NCBI GenBank assembly: GCA_025504975.1
Contig: JANUWI010000012.1
Span: 682,001-746,000 of the forward strand
DNA from: Plenodomus lindquistii
Taxonomy: Eukaryota; Ascomycota; Dothideomycetes; Pleosporales; Leptosphaeriaceae
Direction of reading: 5' to 3'
DNA length: 64,000 bases
The position numbers were made by a program, and so were the translations under genes. This document shows, in pieces, positions 54,319 to 64,000 of this stretch. The notes under the pieces are model-generated. The model did no database searches. It was not told the origin of the DNA and saw only the letters and a program-made list of their open reading frames with translations. How positions within the stretch are numbered: the first letter of the stretch is position 1; each line of letters starts with the position of its first letter.

Positions 54319-57300
54319 CTAATCACGCACACTAAGGCCCGAGCGATCCGTGAACATGCGCGTAGCAATATTCATGGCAAGTAACTCCTGGAACAGCAGT
54401 TTCGCAGCGTAGGGAATATGAATCTGGGAGATGCGCGTCTTGTTCTGGCAAGGTCGGCATTCGTACTGGCCCTTTTTCAATTGTCTGGGTGATGCTTGTT
54501 AGTATATTACTCGACCTCGAAGGGGGGATGGGGGGATTGGGTGGATGAAGAAAAAACTTACGCAATCGGACTCATGAGCCCACAGATATCGCAGACGTGC
54601 ACTGTATACGCGTCTGATACCGTAAACAGTCGCTCCTTGAGGAAAGCAGCAGCACCATGTGCAATCATGCAATCGCGCTCCATTTCTCCGAATCGCAGGC
54701 CACCATCCCTTGCACGACCCTCTACTGGCTGGCGCGTGAGAATCTGCAGTGGACCGCGCGCACGTGCGTGGATCTTGTCGTCCACCATGTGCCTCAGACG
54801 CTGGTAGTACGTTGGCCCCAGGAAGATCTGTGTGCGCATCTTCTTGCCTGTGTGGCCGTTGTACATGATCTCGAATCCGCGCTTCTGGTATCCTTTGCTC
54901 TCGAGGATCTCAGAGATTTGGTCGACGGTGATGTCAGTGAAGGGTGTGGCGTCTCCCTCGCGACCCTCAATGGAACCGACCTTTGATAGCAGACACTCTA
55001 CCAAATGAGCAATAGTCATACGGGAGGGAATGGCGTGTGGGTTGATGATGAGATCGGGGGTGAGACCTTCACGCGAGAAGGGCATGTCTTCTTGACGGTA
55101 AGTTATACCAATAGTACCCTTTTGACCGTGACGAGAGGCGAACTTGTCACCGATCTGCGGGACCTTGGTCGTTCGGGTGCGGACCTTGACAAAGCGGAGA
55201 CCTTCGGTGTTGGTGGTGAAGAGCACTTGATCGACGATACCGTTTTCTGTGCTGCGAAGCGGAGTGGAAACGTCGCGCTTGGTGTGAAGAGTGGTCTTCT
55301 GGCCGAGTTCTTGGGCATCGGTTGCGATGGGTGCGGTCTTTCCGATGATAATATCATCACCAGAGACACGGACACCTGGAGCGACGACACCATCGTCATC
55401 GAGCTTGTCGTAAGTTCCACCCTTGAGGCGAAGTGTGTCAGCACGGGTGGGCTTCTCGAACTGTTCCAGCACGTTGACTCCGATGCGCTTCTCCTGCTCA
55501 GTGTAGGCGCGGTAGAACAAACTCCTGAATAGACCTCGATCAATACTGCTTTGGTTCATGATGACGGAATCTTCCTGGTTGTATCCACCATATGTGGCGA
55601 TGGCAACGATGGCGTTTTGCCCGGCAGGAAGCTCACGGAACTTGAGGTATTCCATGGACCGTGTCGTAGCCAAAGGCTTTTGTGGATAGTACAGGACGTT
55701 CATCATGGTCTCCATTCGCAATGCATAATTAGTGAGTGCGACTCCCATGGCTTGTTTACCCATGGCAGATTGATATGTGTTACGAGGCGACTGATTGTGA
55801 TCCGGGAAGGGAATAATACTGGCACAAATACCCAGAATCATGGCCGGGTGGATCTCACAATGCGTGTAGGCGTGGACACGAGTATCCGGCTTCGGCTTGA
55901 TGCTACTGAGACGGAACTTCGGGTCCTTCAGGCGTCTCTCGTCTGGGGCGCGGCCTGACTTCATATCCCGCCATGCGTCCAGGTCTTCAGGCGAGAATGT
56001 GATCATGGCAGTCTCTTCTTCCTCAGCATCCAGGTATTCAATGACACCATCTTGAATGAGTCCTTTCCAACCGTATGTCGCAGCTGCAATGTCCTCTTCA
56101 CTCCAACCTTGACGTTGATCCTGCGTCTCCTGCTCATAGGTGAGCTTCCTACTGATGTCCTTTGTGAAGATGAGCTGGTTGCGATTTTGCTTTCGAGGAT
56201 CATTTTCAATGACGAACAGTGGTCGCATGACCCGACCGGCATCTGTGAAGATCTTGAATTCACGATCACGAATGTCTCGTATCAAACTCATTTCGTAAGA
56301 CAAGGTACCGTTTCTCCGAAGTTCTTGGACGACTGAGACAAGCTGCTGGGGGTTGGAATGTACGCCGACCCAGACACCGTTGACGAAGATCTTGGTAGCT
56401 TCAGGGCTCTGGTTCTGGTCGTACTCTTCGAGCAGTTGCATATTGCGCTGCGTCATGAAGTCGATGATGGGTGAAGCATCACTACCGACACTGACGTAGC
56501 ACATGAGTGACAAATTCTTGACCAACCCACAGGCCTGACCCTCGGGGGTCTCAGCTGGGCACACCAGACCCCAATGAGAGTTATGGAGCTGACGAGGCTT
56601 GGCCAGCTTACCATCTCGGCCGACTGGAGTGTTCGTGCGACGAAGATGGGACAGGGTAGATGCGTAGGTGTATCGGTTCAGCACCTGTGATACACCAGCT
56701 TTCGCCGAAGCCGCCTTCTTCTGATCACCCCAGTTTCCCGTCGCTAGGGAGTACTTGAGTCCGTTGGTGATGATGCTGGCCTTGACAGCCATCTGGACAT
56801 TGAAGTCCTGATTGCTCTCAACGCACCTCTGCAGGTACTTGAAAACGTCCTTTGTCAGCTTGAGGAACAAGATACGGAAGAGGTTGGCGATCAGCGGCCC
56901 AGCAAGATCGAGTCGCTTCTTTCCGAAGTGATCACGATCGTCCTCGTCTCGGCGGCCCAGGACGCACTGCAACATTCGGTGGATCATATAACCGAAGAAG
57001 TACGCCTTTCGCGTATCTTGCCCTTCCTTCTGCGAGATGTGCGGTAAGAACTCGCGCTGCATAATATCCTTTGCAAACTTGAGACGTCTGTCCTTGGTAG
57101 CTTGCTGGGCGCCACGGCGGGCTATGAAGTCGAGCGCGGTTTCCCGATCCTGCACGACTGCACCCTCCTCTATACTGGGCTTCAGCAGCTCCAGCATCTG
57201 TGTATCAGTGCGGTCATATACGATGTGAGCGAGAATTTCCTCGTCAGAGACGATGCCGAGCGCGCGGAAGACTATGGCCATGGGAATGTCGCTCTTGACA

Positions 57301-58205
57301 TAGGGAAGAGTGGCGTATGCAAAAGGTCCAGGTACACGCTTTCCGCCAGCGAGCGAATTCTCAGCCCACTTGATGTTGAACGAGGAGATCAGACGGGTGC
57401 CCTTTTCCACAGCACTGCGAATCTCAGCAATCCAAGGAATAGGTCCCTGCTTCTTCCGGAAGACCTGGACGATGTTGGCCGCACTGCGTTCTTGCGCGAT
57501 CAGGACCTTCTCACTACCGTTGATAACGAAGTAGCCGCCCTGATCGTAGGGACACTCGTTGAGGGCGAACAGATCTGCGTCGGACTGGTTGCGCAGATGG
57601 CAGAGCTCAGAGCGTAGCATGACGGGCAGCTTGCCTATGAAGACACGCGCCGCCGCCCCATCGTCTTCGTTGGGATTATCCTCGCGCTCCCACCGGATCT
57701 GCGTCGCCCCACCGCCCGCCGTGTACCCGCCATCCATGTCATCGTCCTCGCCCTCGGCCATTGCGCTGTGCTCGCGCGCCACCATGATACGGTTCGAGAT
57801 GTCAGCCAACATGGCGCCAGAGTAAGTCAAATTCCGCAGACGCGCCTCGTGAGGGTAGAGCTGTACTGTGGTGCCATCACCCTCGGTGTGCGTCGGCCGC
57901 GCCAGGTAAACGCGTCCAAATGTGATCTCGTACCGGCGCTTGATGATGGGGTTTTCGTCCTCGTTGGGGTCGTAGGGCGTGTTCTGCTCAAGGATGACGC
58001 TGCCGTTCTCCTTCACGATGTCCTGAATGGTGTTGCGCGTGAATTCATCGTACGAGTCGAGCTGCTGCGAGACCAGGCCCTTGGTGTCGAAGAAAGAGCT
58101 AATGACCGCCCAGCAGTCCTCTGGCGCGACCGCATCCGAGTCTTCGTCCTCATATTCGGCGTCGGAGTACTCCTCATCATCTATGTCGCGGTACATGTCC
58201 GCCAT
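54319..58205 (-). CDS. rpb2: RNA polymerase II second-largest subunit RPB2
   Basis: Core catalytic subunit of RNA polymerase II. Two exons, 58205-54562 and 54484-54319, give 1269 aa. The N-terminus MADMYRDIDDEEYSDAEYE is acidic. The body shows the subunit's landmarks in order: the lobe and fork regions, GLVCPAETPEGQACGLVKNL, the hybrid-binding region with GDKFASRHGQKG, and the anchor and clamp. The single intron (77 nt, GTAAGT donor, CAG acceptor) falls inside the C-terminal zinc ribbon: CDIC lies before it, and the second pair CRPC comes in the last exon. The terminus MFTDRSGLSVRD fits the fungal family. The gene is essential and single-copy in fungi and widely used as a phylogenetic marker, so it could place the species precisely. 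Confidence 0.97.
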
Positions 58206-58701
58206 GGTTGCGGATCAGGTAAGTGGCAGCAAAGAACGTGATGGCGCAAGCAAGGACAGGAGGAGCAGGCGCGAGGCAGGTGGTGAGGGGTTGGGCGAGG
58301 TGGAGGTGGAGTGGGTGAGAGGCAGCGTGAAGGGCGGACGTGGAGTGTCGAGCTCCTTGTCTGGTTGCGCTGGGCGGCGACTGCCTCGAAGAAAGAAAGG
58401 TCGGAGCCTGGATTCGCCGACGCGTTAGCGCGCCTTGGTTGCGCGACCAACTCTGACCAGTCAGCAGCCGAGATATCACGATCTTGTGTTCTAGTAGTAG
58501 CAAGCGTATAGGTGCAATTGGTGGAAGCTGGTGATAATCAAACAGCGTTTGACTGCTCTTCGAGATCAGATTGCTACTGTGGCGCTTTCCAGATGTGACC
58601 ATACTGTTCACACGACTTCGAAATCTCAAGAAGCACGCATCGTCGTTACTCATAGTACCGCATCCTGCCCAAGTCTTGATTGATAACCCGAAAACCGTTG
58701 A
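58206..58701. other. Intergenic region between rpb2 and the oxidoreductase
   Basis: Holds the rpb2 promoter and the 3' end of the oxidoreductase gene. Overlapping frames on both strands have no domain. Confidence 0.5.
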
Positions 58702-59826
58702 CTATATCTTGCTCTGTCCCTCCTGCGGCACCTTGACAACAACCTTGCCCCAGCTGTCCCGTCCGCCCAGTGCCTTCAACGCCGCAGGGACGCTCTCTAA
58801 CCCTACAAACTCCTTGTCTGTATACGCTGTACCTCTATACTTGCCCTGCTTCACGAGATCGAAAATACCATCCCACACCTCATCCTGCTTCTCAGGTTCA
58901 TTGATAGCGTACGCGCCCCAATGCAGACCAACAACGCTAACATTCTTCAACAGGATGCGGTTCGTGGCCATCTTCTCGATATCGCCTGCTGCGAAACCAA
59001 TGACGAGGAGACGGCCGTTCCATGCTGTGCACTTCATTGACTGGGCGATGAGACCGACAGGATCGTACACAATGTCCACGCCGCGGCCCTTGGGTGTGAG
59101 CTTCTTGACCTGTTCGGGCCAGTCGGCTTGGCGATAGTCGACGCTGTAGTCTGCACCAAAGGCCTTAGCGACATCTTGCTTGTGCTGTGTGCCGGCTGTT
59201 GCAACGACGGTGGCGCCGAAAGCTTTTGCTATTTGGACCGCTGCGAGTCCAACACCGCCGGCTGCTGCATGGACGAGTACCCAGTCGCCTACCACCGGTG
59301 TCAGTACATGCGAGGATCAACACAACCAGAACGGAGCATACCCTTCTTGATATTTGCCCTTGTCACCAACCCAGCATAACTCGTCGGCGCTGTAACAAAC
59401 ACACCAGCTGCATCCTCAAAACTCCAGCCCTCAGGAACCGGCTTCAGTTTCTCCTCAGTGCACAAGATGTGTGTCGCATATGCTCCTTGAGTGGCTCCAA
59501 ACACCTTGTCTCCCTTCTTGAACTTTGGTGTCTGGCCTCCTGGGAGCGATGTTGGAGCTTGTAAGACTACACCGGAGAATTCGGAGCCGGCGATCCACGG
59601 GAAAGCAGGTTGATGTTGGTACTTTCCACGAATCTGGAGAAGGTCGAAGAAGTTGGTAGCTGAGGCATGGATGGCGATCAGATATTCGTTGGGTTTGGGG
59701 GTCGGTGTGGGAAGATCTAAGACTTTCAAGTCTTCCGGTCCCTAGAATGCATTAGGCTGACAGCTGGTGCGAGCGCGTATGAGATGTCAGTACCTTGACA
59801 TATTCTTTGATCTGGATGCCCTTCAT
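58702..59826 (-). CDS. Quinone oxidoreductase-like MDR enzyme
   Basis: Medium-chain dehydrogenase/reductase of the zinc-free quinone oxidoreductase (zeta-crystallin-like) type, expected to reduce quinones or enones with NADPH. Three exons, 59826-59794, 59741-59342 and 59288-58702, give 339 aa. The 11-codon first exon (MKGIQIKEYVK) joins GPEDLKVLDLP. The GroES-like half has AIHASATNFFDLLQIRGKYQ and the conserved PWIAGSEFSGVV. The Rossmann half has the motif VHAAAGGVGLAAVQIAKAFGA, formed right after the second junction, and AAWNGRLL-like core sequence (TAWNGRLLVIGFAAGDIEK). There are no structural zinc cysteines. Substrate cannot be assigned. Confidence 0.88.
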
Positions 59827-60724
59827 GTTGTGTGGGTATTCGGGTGCTCTTTGTAATGGATAGTGATGCGCTATGTATGTGATAGAGTATGATGCGGTGT
59901 CTCAACCAGGCTCTGGAGATGGACGCAGTTCCTGTTGTGCTAGGAGAATGAGATGCATGATGGGGCAATGTCGGAGGAGGAGCTGATAGAACAGTCCCCT
60001 CAGAGATGCCTCGGCCCTGGAGAGCTTCCCCGGTTGGCGTACCTATGGCCCCCACTCGTCGCTTAGCCGCGAGCAAATGGTTGCCGAATGAGCTGCCTCG
60101 ACTTACACCCACCACTGTGAGCTTTCTGACAATACAATCATGGATCTTGATGCGTTCTGGAATGTCGGAATTAAGCGATGGGCTGCTCTACTCTACGGAA
60201 GCTCTGATGTCTCGACTTTGAGAAGAAAAACGCAGTCCCAGCCTATCAGGGCAATCTTCGTTGCTTGACTGTGAACAATGCTACACTCCATCAAAGCCGC
60301 TGGGCCAGGGCCTAGTGCTGTAAAACGAAAAACAAATATATTCACTTGCCAGACAGCCACCACCTTGACACTAGTAAAATGCCTTCCCACTCTTCGCGCA
60401 CCCGGCGCTTTCCAAGTGCAAGAGGACCAGGCTGGCGGATTCCCAAGCCACATGCACGGCCACGCGCTAATGACGCCAGGACAGGAAGTGACGACGTTTG
60501 GTCCGTTGCCGCGCCTTCTGCCGCCTTCCATCCAGCACCACGGGACACAACTACGACTGTCTACACCCGCGCAGCCGTCTTCCTCTCCCCCAACAAACCT
60601 CGTGCGAGACGTACATTCTTCCATAGTCCTAGACAGCCAAACAGTGTAGAGCAGAGCCTGTTACCCCGCGATAGCCACCCACTGTTACATTCGCTGCTCC
60701 GCGCCTGCGAGATAGACACCCATC
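59827..60724. promoter_or_regulatory. Divergent region between the oxidoreductase and dsk2
   Basis: 898 bp between two divergent start codons. The right 380 bp are C-rich and likely contain the dsk2 leader. Open frames here are by-products of composition. No specific regulatory site is recognised. Confidence 0.45.
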
Positions 60725-62230
60725 ATGGCCGACGACGCCGCCTCCGCCGCCACAGGCACCGACGAGTCGCAGGTGACGTTCAACGTCAAGGCCGCCAACG
60801 ACAAGAAGCATGTGCTTACCCTCGCTTCCACCACCACAGTCGCCGATCTCAAGTCCAAGCTGTCGGCGTCAGAGTATGCTGACATTCCCGCCGAGCGCCA
60901 GCGCCTCATCTACTCTGGCCGCGTGCTAAAGGACCACGACACACTCGCTAGCGTCAAGATCAAGGACGGCCACACAGTGCATCTGGTCAAGGGCGCCGCA
61001 AGCAATGTCCGCCAGAACCCCGCCAACCAGGGGAGCACAGCAGGCACAGGTAGCCCACAAGCTCCCCAAGTGCCCACCAACATCGCCGCAGGCACTGGCA
61101 ACAATCCGCTCGCTGGTCTGACTGGAGCGCGGTACGCTGGCTTCCACGGTCTGCCCGGTATGGATACTTTTGGACCGGACGGAGGAGTGAGTAGTCAGAG
61201 CCGCATCCATGGTGGGTATGCTAACACGCAGTAGATGGGCCCACCGCCAAACCCAGAAGCCATGCTCGAGATGATGGAGAACCCCATGTTCCTGAGCCAA
61301 ATGACCGAGGCTATGAACAACCCCGCCGTAGTCGAGATGATCATGCAGAACCCAATGGTATGTATCGTGACGTGACACTGACTGGTAACCGCTAACCGAT
61401 TGCGACAGATCCGTGACAACCCCATGCTCCAGAACATGCTACGAAACCCCGAGATGCGCCGCATGATGTTCAGCCCCGAAATGATGCGCATGCAATTGCA
61501 AATGCAGCGGGCAAGTGGCGGCGGTGGCAACGGCGGAGGCTCGAGTTTTCCCGCGCCTGGCGCAACAGACAACACACCTGCGACCGGCACTGGCGCGACA
61601 CCAAATCCAGGCCAGGCGAATCCCGCTGCAGCTGCAGATCCATTTGCAGCATTTGGTGGTACTGGGGCTGGCAACCCTTTTGCCAGTCTCTTCCCAGGCG
61701 GCGCGAACACACAAGCTGGTGCCACTCCGCAAGCAGGCTCAACACCAGCCCCGCAGGACGGCTCAGCGCCTCCCAACCCATTTCCCAACCTCTTCGGCGG
61801 CGCACAAGGCGGACAGGCGAACCCTATCGCAGAAGCTGCACAAAGGCTGATGCAAAATCCAGAGGCCATGCAGTCGATGATGCAAATGATGGGCGGAGCA
61901 GGGGGCCCAGGTGGAGCGGGCGCATCGCCGTTTGGTGCTTTTGGCCAAGCCCCAGACGCAAACCCAGCGGCCGGTGGTGGTGCAGGCGCCAACGCCAATA
62001 ACCCATTCGCCGCTCTCTTCGGCCCCGGTGGTTTGGGTGCTGGAGCAGGTGGCTTCGGTGCGCCTGCCGCACCAGCAGACACGCGGCCACCCGAGGAGGT
62101 ATACGAGGTGCAACTTCGCCAGCTCAACGAAATGGGCTTCTACGAGTTCGACAGGAACGTGTCTGCGCTGAGAAGAAGCGGTGGAAACGTTCAGGGTGCG
62201 ATTGAGTATCTGCTCAGTGGGGGCGCGTAG
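60725..62230 (+). CDS. dsk2: Ubiquitin receptor Dsk2 / ubiquilin
   Basis: Shuttle factor that carries ubiquitylated proteins to the proteasome. Three exons, 60725-61186, 61235-61357 and 61409-62230, with all junctions in phase 0, give 468 aa. The N-terminal ubiquitin-like domain spans about residues 16-88 (VTFNVKAANDKKHVLTL, RLIYSGRVLKD, KIKDGHTVHLVK). STI1-type Met/Asn/Pro-rich helices follow, with MENPMFLSQMTEAMNNP and then IRDNPMLQNMLRNPEMR across the second intron. A Gly/Ala/Pro-rich linker leads to a second STI1-like segment (QRLMQNPEAMQSMMQMM). The C-terminal UBA domain covers about residues 425-466 (LRQLNEMGFYEFDRN, ALRRSGGNVQGAIEYLL). Domain order and length match fungal Dsk2. A coding-like frame continues in phase after the TAG stop. 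Confidence 0.95.
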
Positions 62231-62443
62231 GTTGGCCTCGTGAAGCAATATGATCAACAGGATTGTTTGACGCTAGGGGAACTGAGCATGATCCGGCGCT
62301 TTGAGGAAGATGAGGAGCGCATGAATGAGATGAGTGGAGAGGACTATGGATACGACATCAACGATATCTTGGAAGACTACGATAGCGATGAGTGGACCTT
62401 TTCCGACGAGGATCAGTGTAGGGAGAGTACTAGGCCTCCCTGA
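62231..62443 (+). other. Acidic reading frame in phase behind the dsk2 stop
   Basis: The frame stays open for 70 codons after the dsk2 TAG and ends at a TGA. It reads VGLVKQYDQQDC, then RRFEEDEERMNEMSGEDYGY and DILEDYDSDEWTFSDED. The only methionine starts are internal. The very acidic composition is more protein-like than typical 3' untranslated sequence. It may be a readthrough extension, a diverged former C-terminus, or chance. Confidence 0.3.
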
Positions 62444-62714
62444 TTGGGGGGTCTGTGTATATTGCTAAGTGATATAGTCTGGTTTCGGTTCCGGGTTTCT
62501 GGACGCAAACACGACGTTAGACTCATTTTGACAGCTGAAGATGTAGTTGACTATGATACCAATGAATCAGGGTTGAAACACCGCCAATGACCTTGCACTT
62601 CAATCCCCATGTAAATGTCCACATACGTTTCATGTCACATACAACACATGACACATTCAAAAGCTGAGATCCTTTTCAACATACTTCCTACCCGTCCTCG
62701 CCAACCCCCCAAAA
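62444..62714. other. Convergent region before the transporter gene
   Basis: Between two gene 3' ends. No feature is recognised. Confidence 0.4.
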
Positions 62715-64000
62715 CTACCGATCATACGCTCCCGTCCCCCTAACCACATAAATCTGCCCCGTCAACACCGTAAGCCCCACCAACATCGTAATCGCAATAA
62801 TCGGCAAATTGACCCTAGCAAACTCGAGCCCACCGACATGAATATGCTTCCTCGCTAGGATATCACGCCACAGCATGCCCGCGAGCGACGCACTGAACGC
62901 GAGGCTGAACGCGCCGTAGTTGACGCCGATAGCCATGCTGTAGACTGTGCCCCAGAAGGTGCGGTCGGAGATTGGGGAGCCGTTTAGACGGTGGATTTGT
63001 TGCCAGGCTTGGACGACGCGGGAGAGGAGGATTGTTGTGCCGATGTTTGTGCCTGCGAACTGTGTTGGGGGTGGGTGTTAGATTGTTGATATCTTTTGTT
63101 AGTGGGGAGGATGGAGAGGATGGGGATGAGGTAGGGGCGGGTTGATGGATGGGCGGAGTAGGGGATCGTTACGTACATTACATAATATCACGCTGATGAA
63201 GCCCATGCCTCCTATCGCACCTACGGTTCCTGTCTTCTCGACCCAGTGGTCCCACCCGTGCGCGAAGACGGGAACCCAGCCTTTTGTGACGAGGGCTTGC
63301 ACGAGGACGAACATGCAGAATGCGAAGGGGAGGAGGGCGAGGGGGAGGTGGTGCAGGACGGTCATTGTGGTTGGGAAGGTGGTTTGAGACCACGTATATG
63401 CATTTGAGACGAGCGAGGTCAATGTCGTTCGTTGCGTCGTCTTGGGCTTCTTCGTCATTTTTTCTTCTTCCATGAGCGTCTTTTCCTGCACTGGACTCTC
63501 TTGGGGTTCCACGCTAGATGATGCCTTAACCCTGTGGTTCATTTCGTAGGATTGAATGGCATCCGAGGACTCGACGTGTGCCGCGGATTTTCGTCGTTCA
63601 GCGCGCTCGGCTTGCGCTGTCTCGGCGCGTTGGCGGCCCTCGTGCGCGATTTGACGCGTTTCTTTGCGGTTTAGCCAGCCCATTGTTAGGTCGAAGACGA
63701 ACATTACTGCGGCGGCGGGGAGAGTGACCCAATACACTGGTCGTTCGTGAGTGCCCTGTGCAGTAGCGTTTAATACTAGGACAGTGATCAGGGTAGCTGC
63801 CATGACGGCTGCGCCGAAGAGGGCACCGTTCTTGTCTAAGAAGGGATTTAGGATTTCTTCCAAGGAGAGCTGCTTCTCCTCTTCTTCGTTGTTGTCTGCG
63901 TCTGCATCTGACATCTCCATTTCGCCCTTGGCAAAGGGAATGTTTGGATTCACAGGCTTGCGGTTCTTGAGTTCTTCGGGTAGGTCTTCCATTTCAATGG
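62715..64000 (-). CDS. ArsB/NhaD-type membrane transporter, 5' end outside the window
   Basis: C-terminal part of a fungal multi-pass transporter of the ion-transporter superfamily (arsenite/anion or Na+/H+ antiporter-like). Exons >64000-63177 and 63059-62715 join in phase 0. The frame is open through the right edge. The ATG at 63992 (MEDLPEELKNRKPVNPNIPF) is probably internal, because the IEMEDLPEE segment follows the first membrane half in relatives. Visible are a hydrophilic central loop with an acidic patch and a coiled-coil-like Ala/Glu/Arg stretch (TAQAERAERRK), and helices around AAVMAATLITVLVL, LPAAAVMFVFDLT and LPLALLPFAFCMFVLVQALV. The motif VILCNFAGTNIGTTILLSR, formed across the intron, is the family's second-half TNIG signature. 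Ion specificity cannot be judged. Confidence 0.75.

Noticed and set aside
60193..60882. Overlapping frames on both strands upstream of dsk2
   Set aside because: They lie in the promoter and leader and run into the dsk2 UBL codons out of frame. No domain.

Overview
The window is nuclear DNA of a filamentous ascomycete, most likely a Dothideomycete of the Pleosporales type. The evidence is intron style (many introns of about 50-90 nt, GTAAGT-like donors, CTAAC/CTGAC-like branch sites) and gene content: white collar-2, HET-domain genes, DUF6594 and DUF3176 membrane proteins, a Clr5-domain protein and a Cps1-type polysaccharide synthase. Reading across introns yields about 23 protein genes with good support, one broken gene and two weaker small candidates. 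No rRNA, tRNA or CRISPR array was recognised.

Left part (0-25 kb): a Cps1-like family 2 glycosyltransferase (779-2445); about 5 kb with no supportable gene; a tail-to-tail pair for the first two steps of L-rhamnose catabolism (L-rhamnono-gamma-lactonase 7626-8862, L-rhamnose 1-dehydrogenase 9640-10577); a Clr5-domain protein with a 28-nt microexon; a hypothetical gene; wc-2 and rad50 read divergently from a 445-bp promoter; a RING-finger gene; and uba4.

Middle part (25-50 kb) is accessory in character: two HET-domain genes (27081-29399 and 35363-37726), an SDR, an F-box-like gene broken by a nonsense codon and a frameshift, a small two-exon gene, a DUF6594 and a DUF3176 membrane protein facing tail to tail, a secreted GH5 hydrolase, a MITE-like inverted-repeat element (45556-45767) and a Zn2Cys6 regulator. 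The conserved spliceosomal gene CTNNBL1 (33233-35068) sits inside this stretch.

Right part (52-64 kb) is housekeeping: a cyclophilin-RRM protein (PPIL4/Cyp6 type), RPB2, a quinone-oxidoreductase-like MDR enzyme, the ubiquitin shuttle Dsk2, and a membrane transporter that runs off the right edge.

The most unusual signal is not a gene. At about 8.7, 9.9, 13.05, 22.4, 23.85, 30.2, 46.7 and 62.9 kb the top strand changes from strongly C-rich/G-poor to strongly G-rich/C-poor. The change has the same orientation every time, whichever strand the gene is on. This pattern is symmetric under reverse complement and resembles a point-centred, strand-asymmetric process (origin-like, R-loop-like or repair-like). 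Other items worth a second look are the rhamnose gene pair, the broken F-box-like gene, the acidic reading frame in phase behind the Dsk2 stop, and the HET/DUF island.
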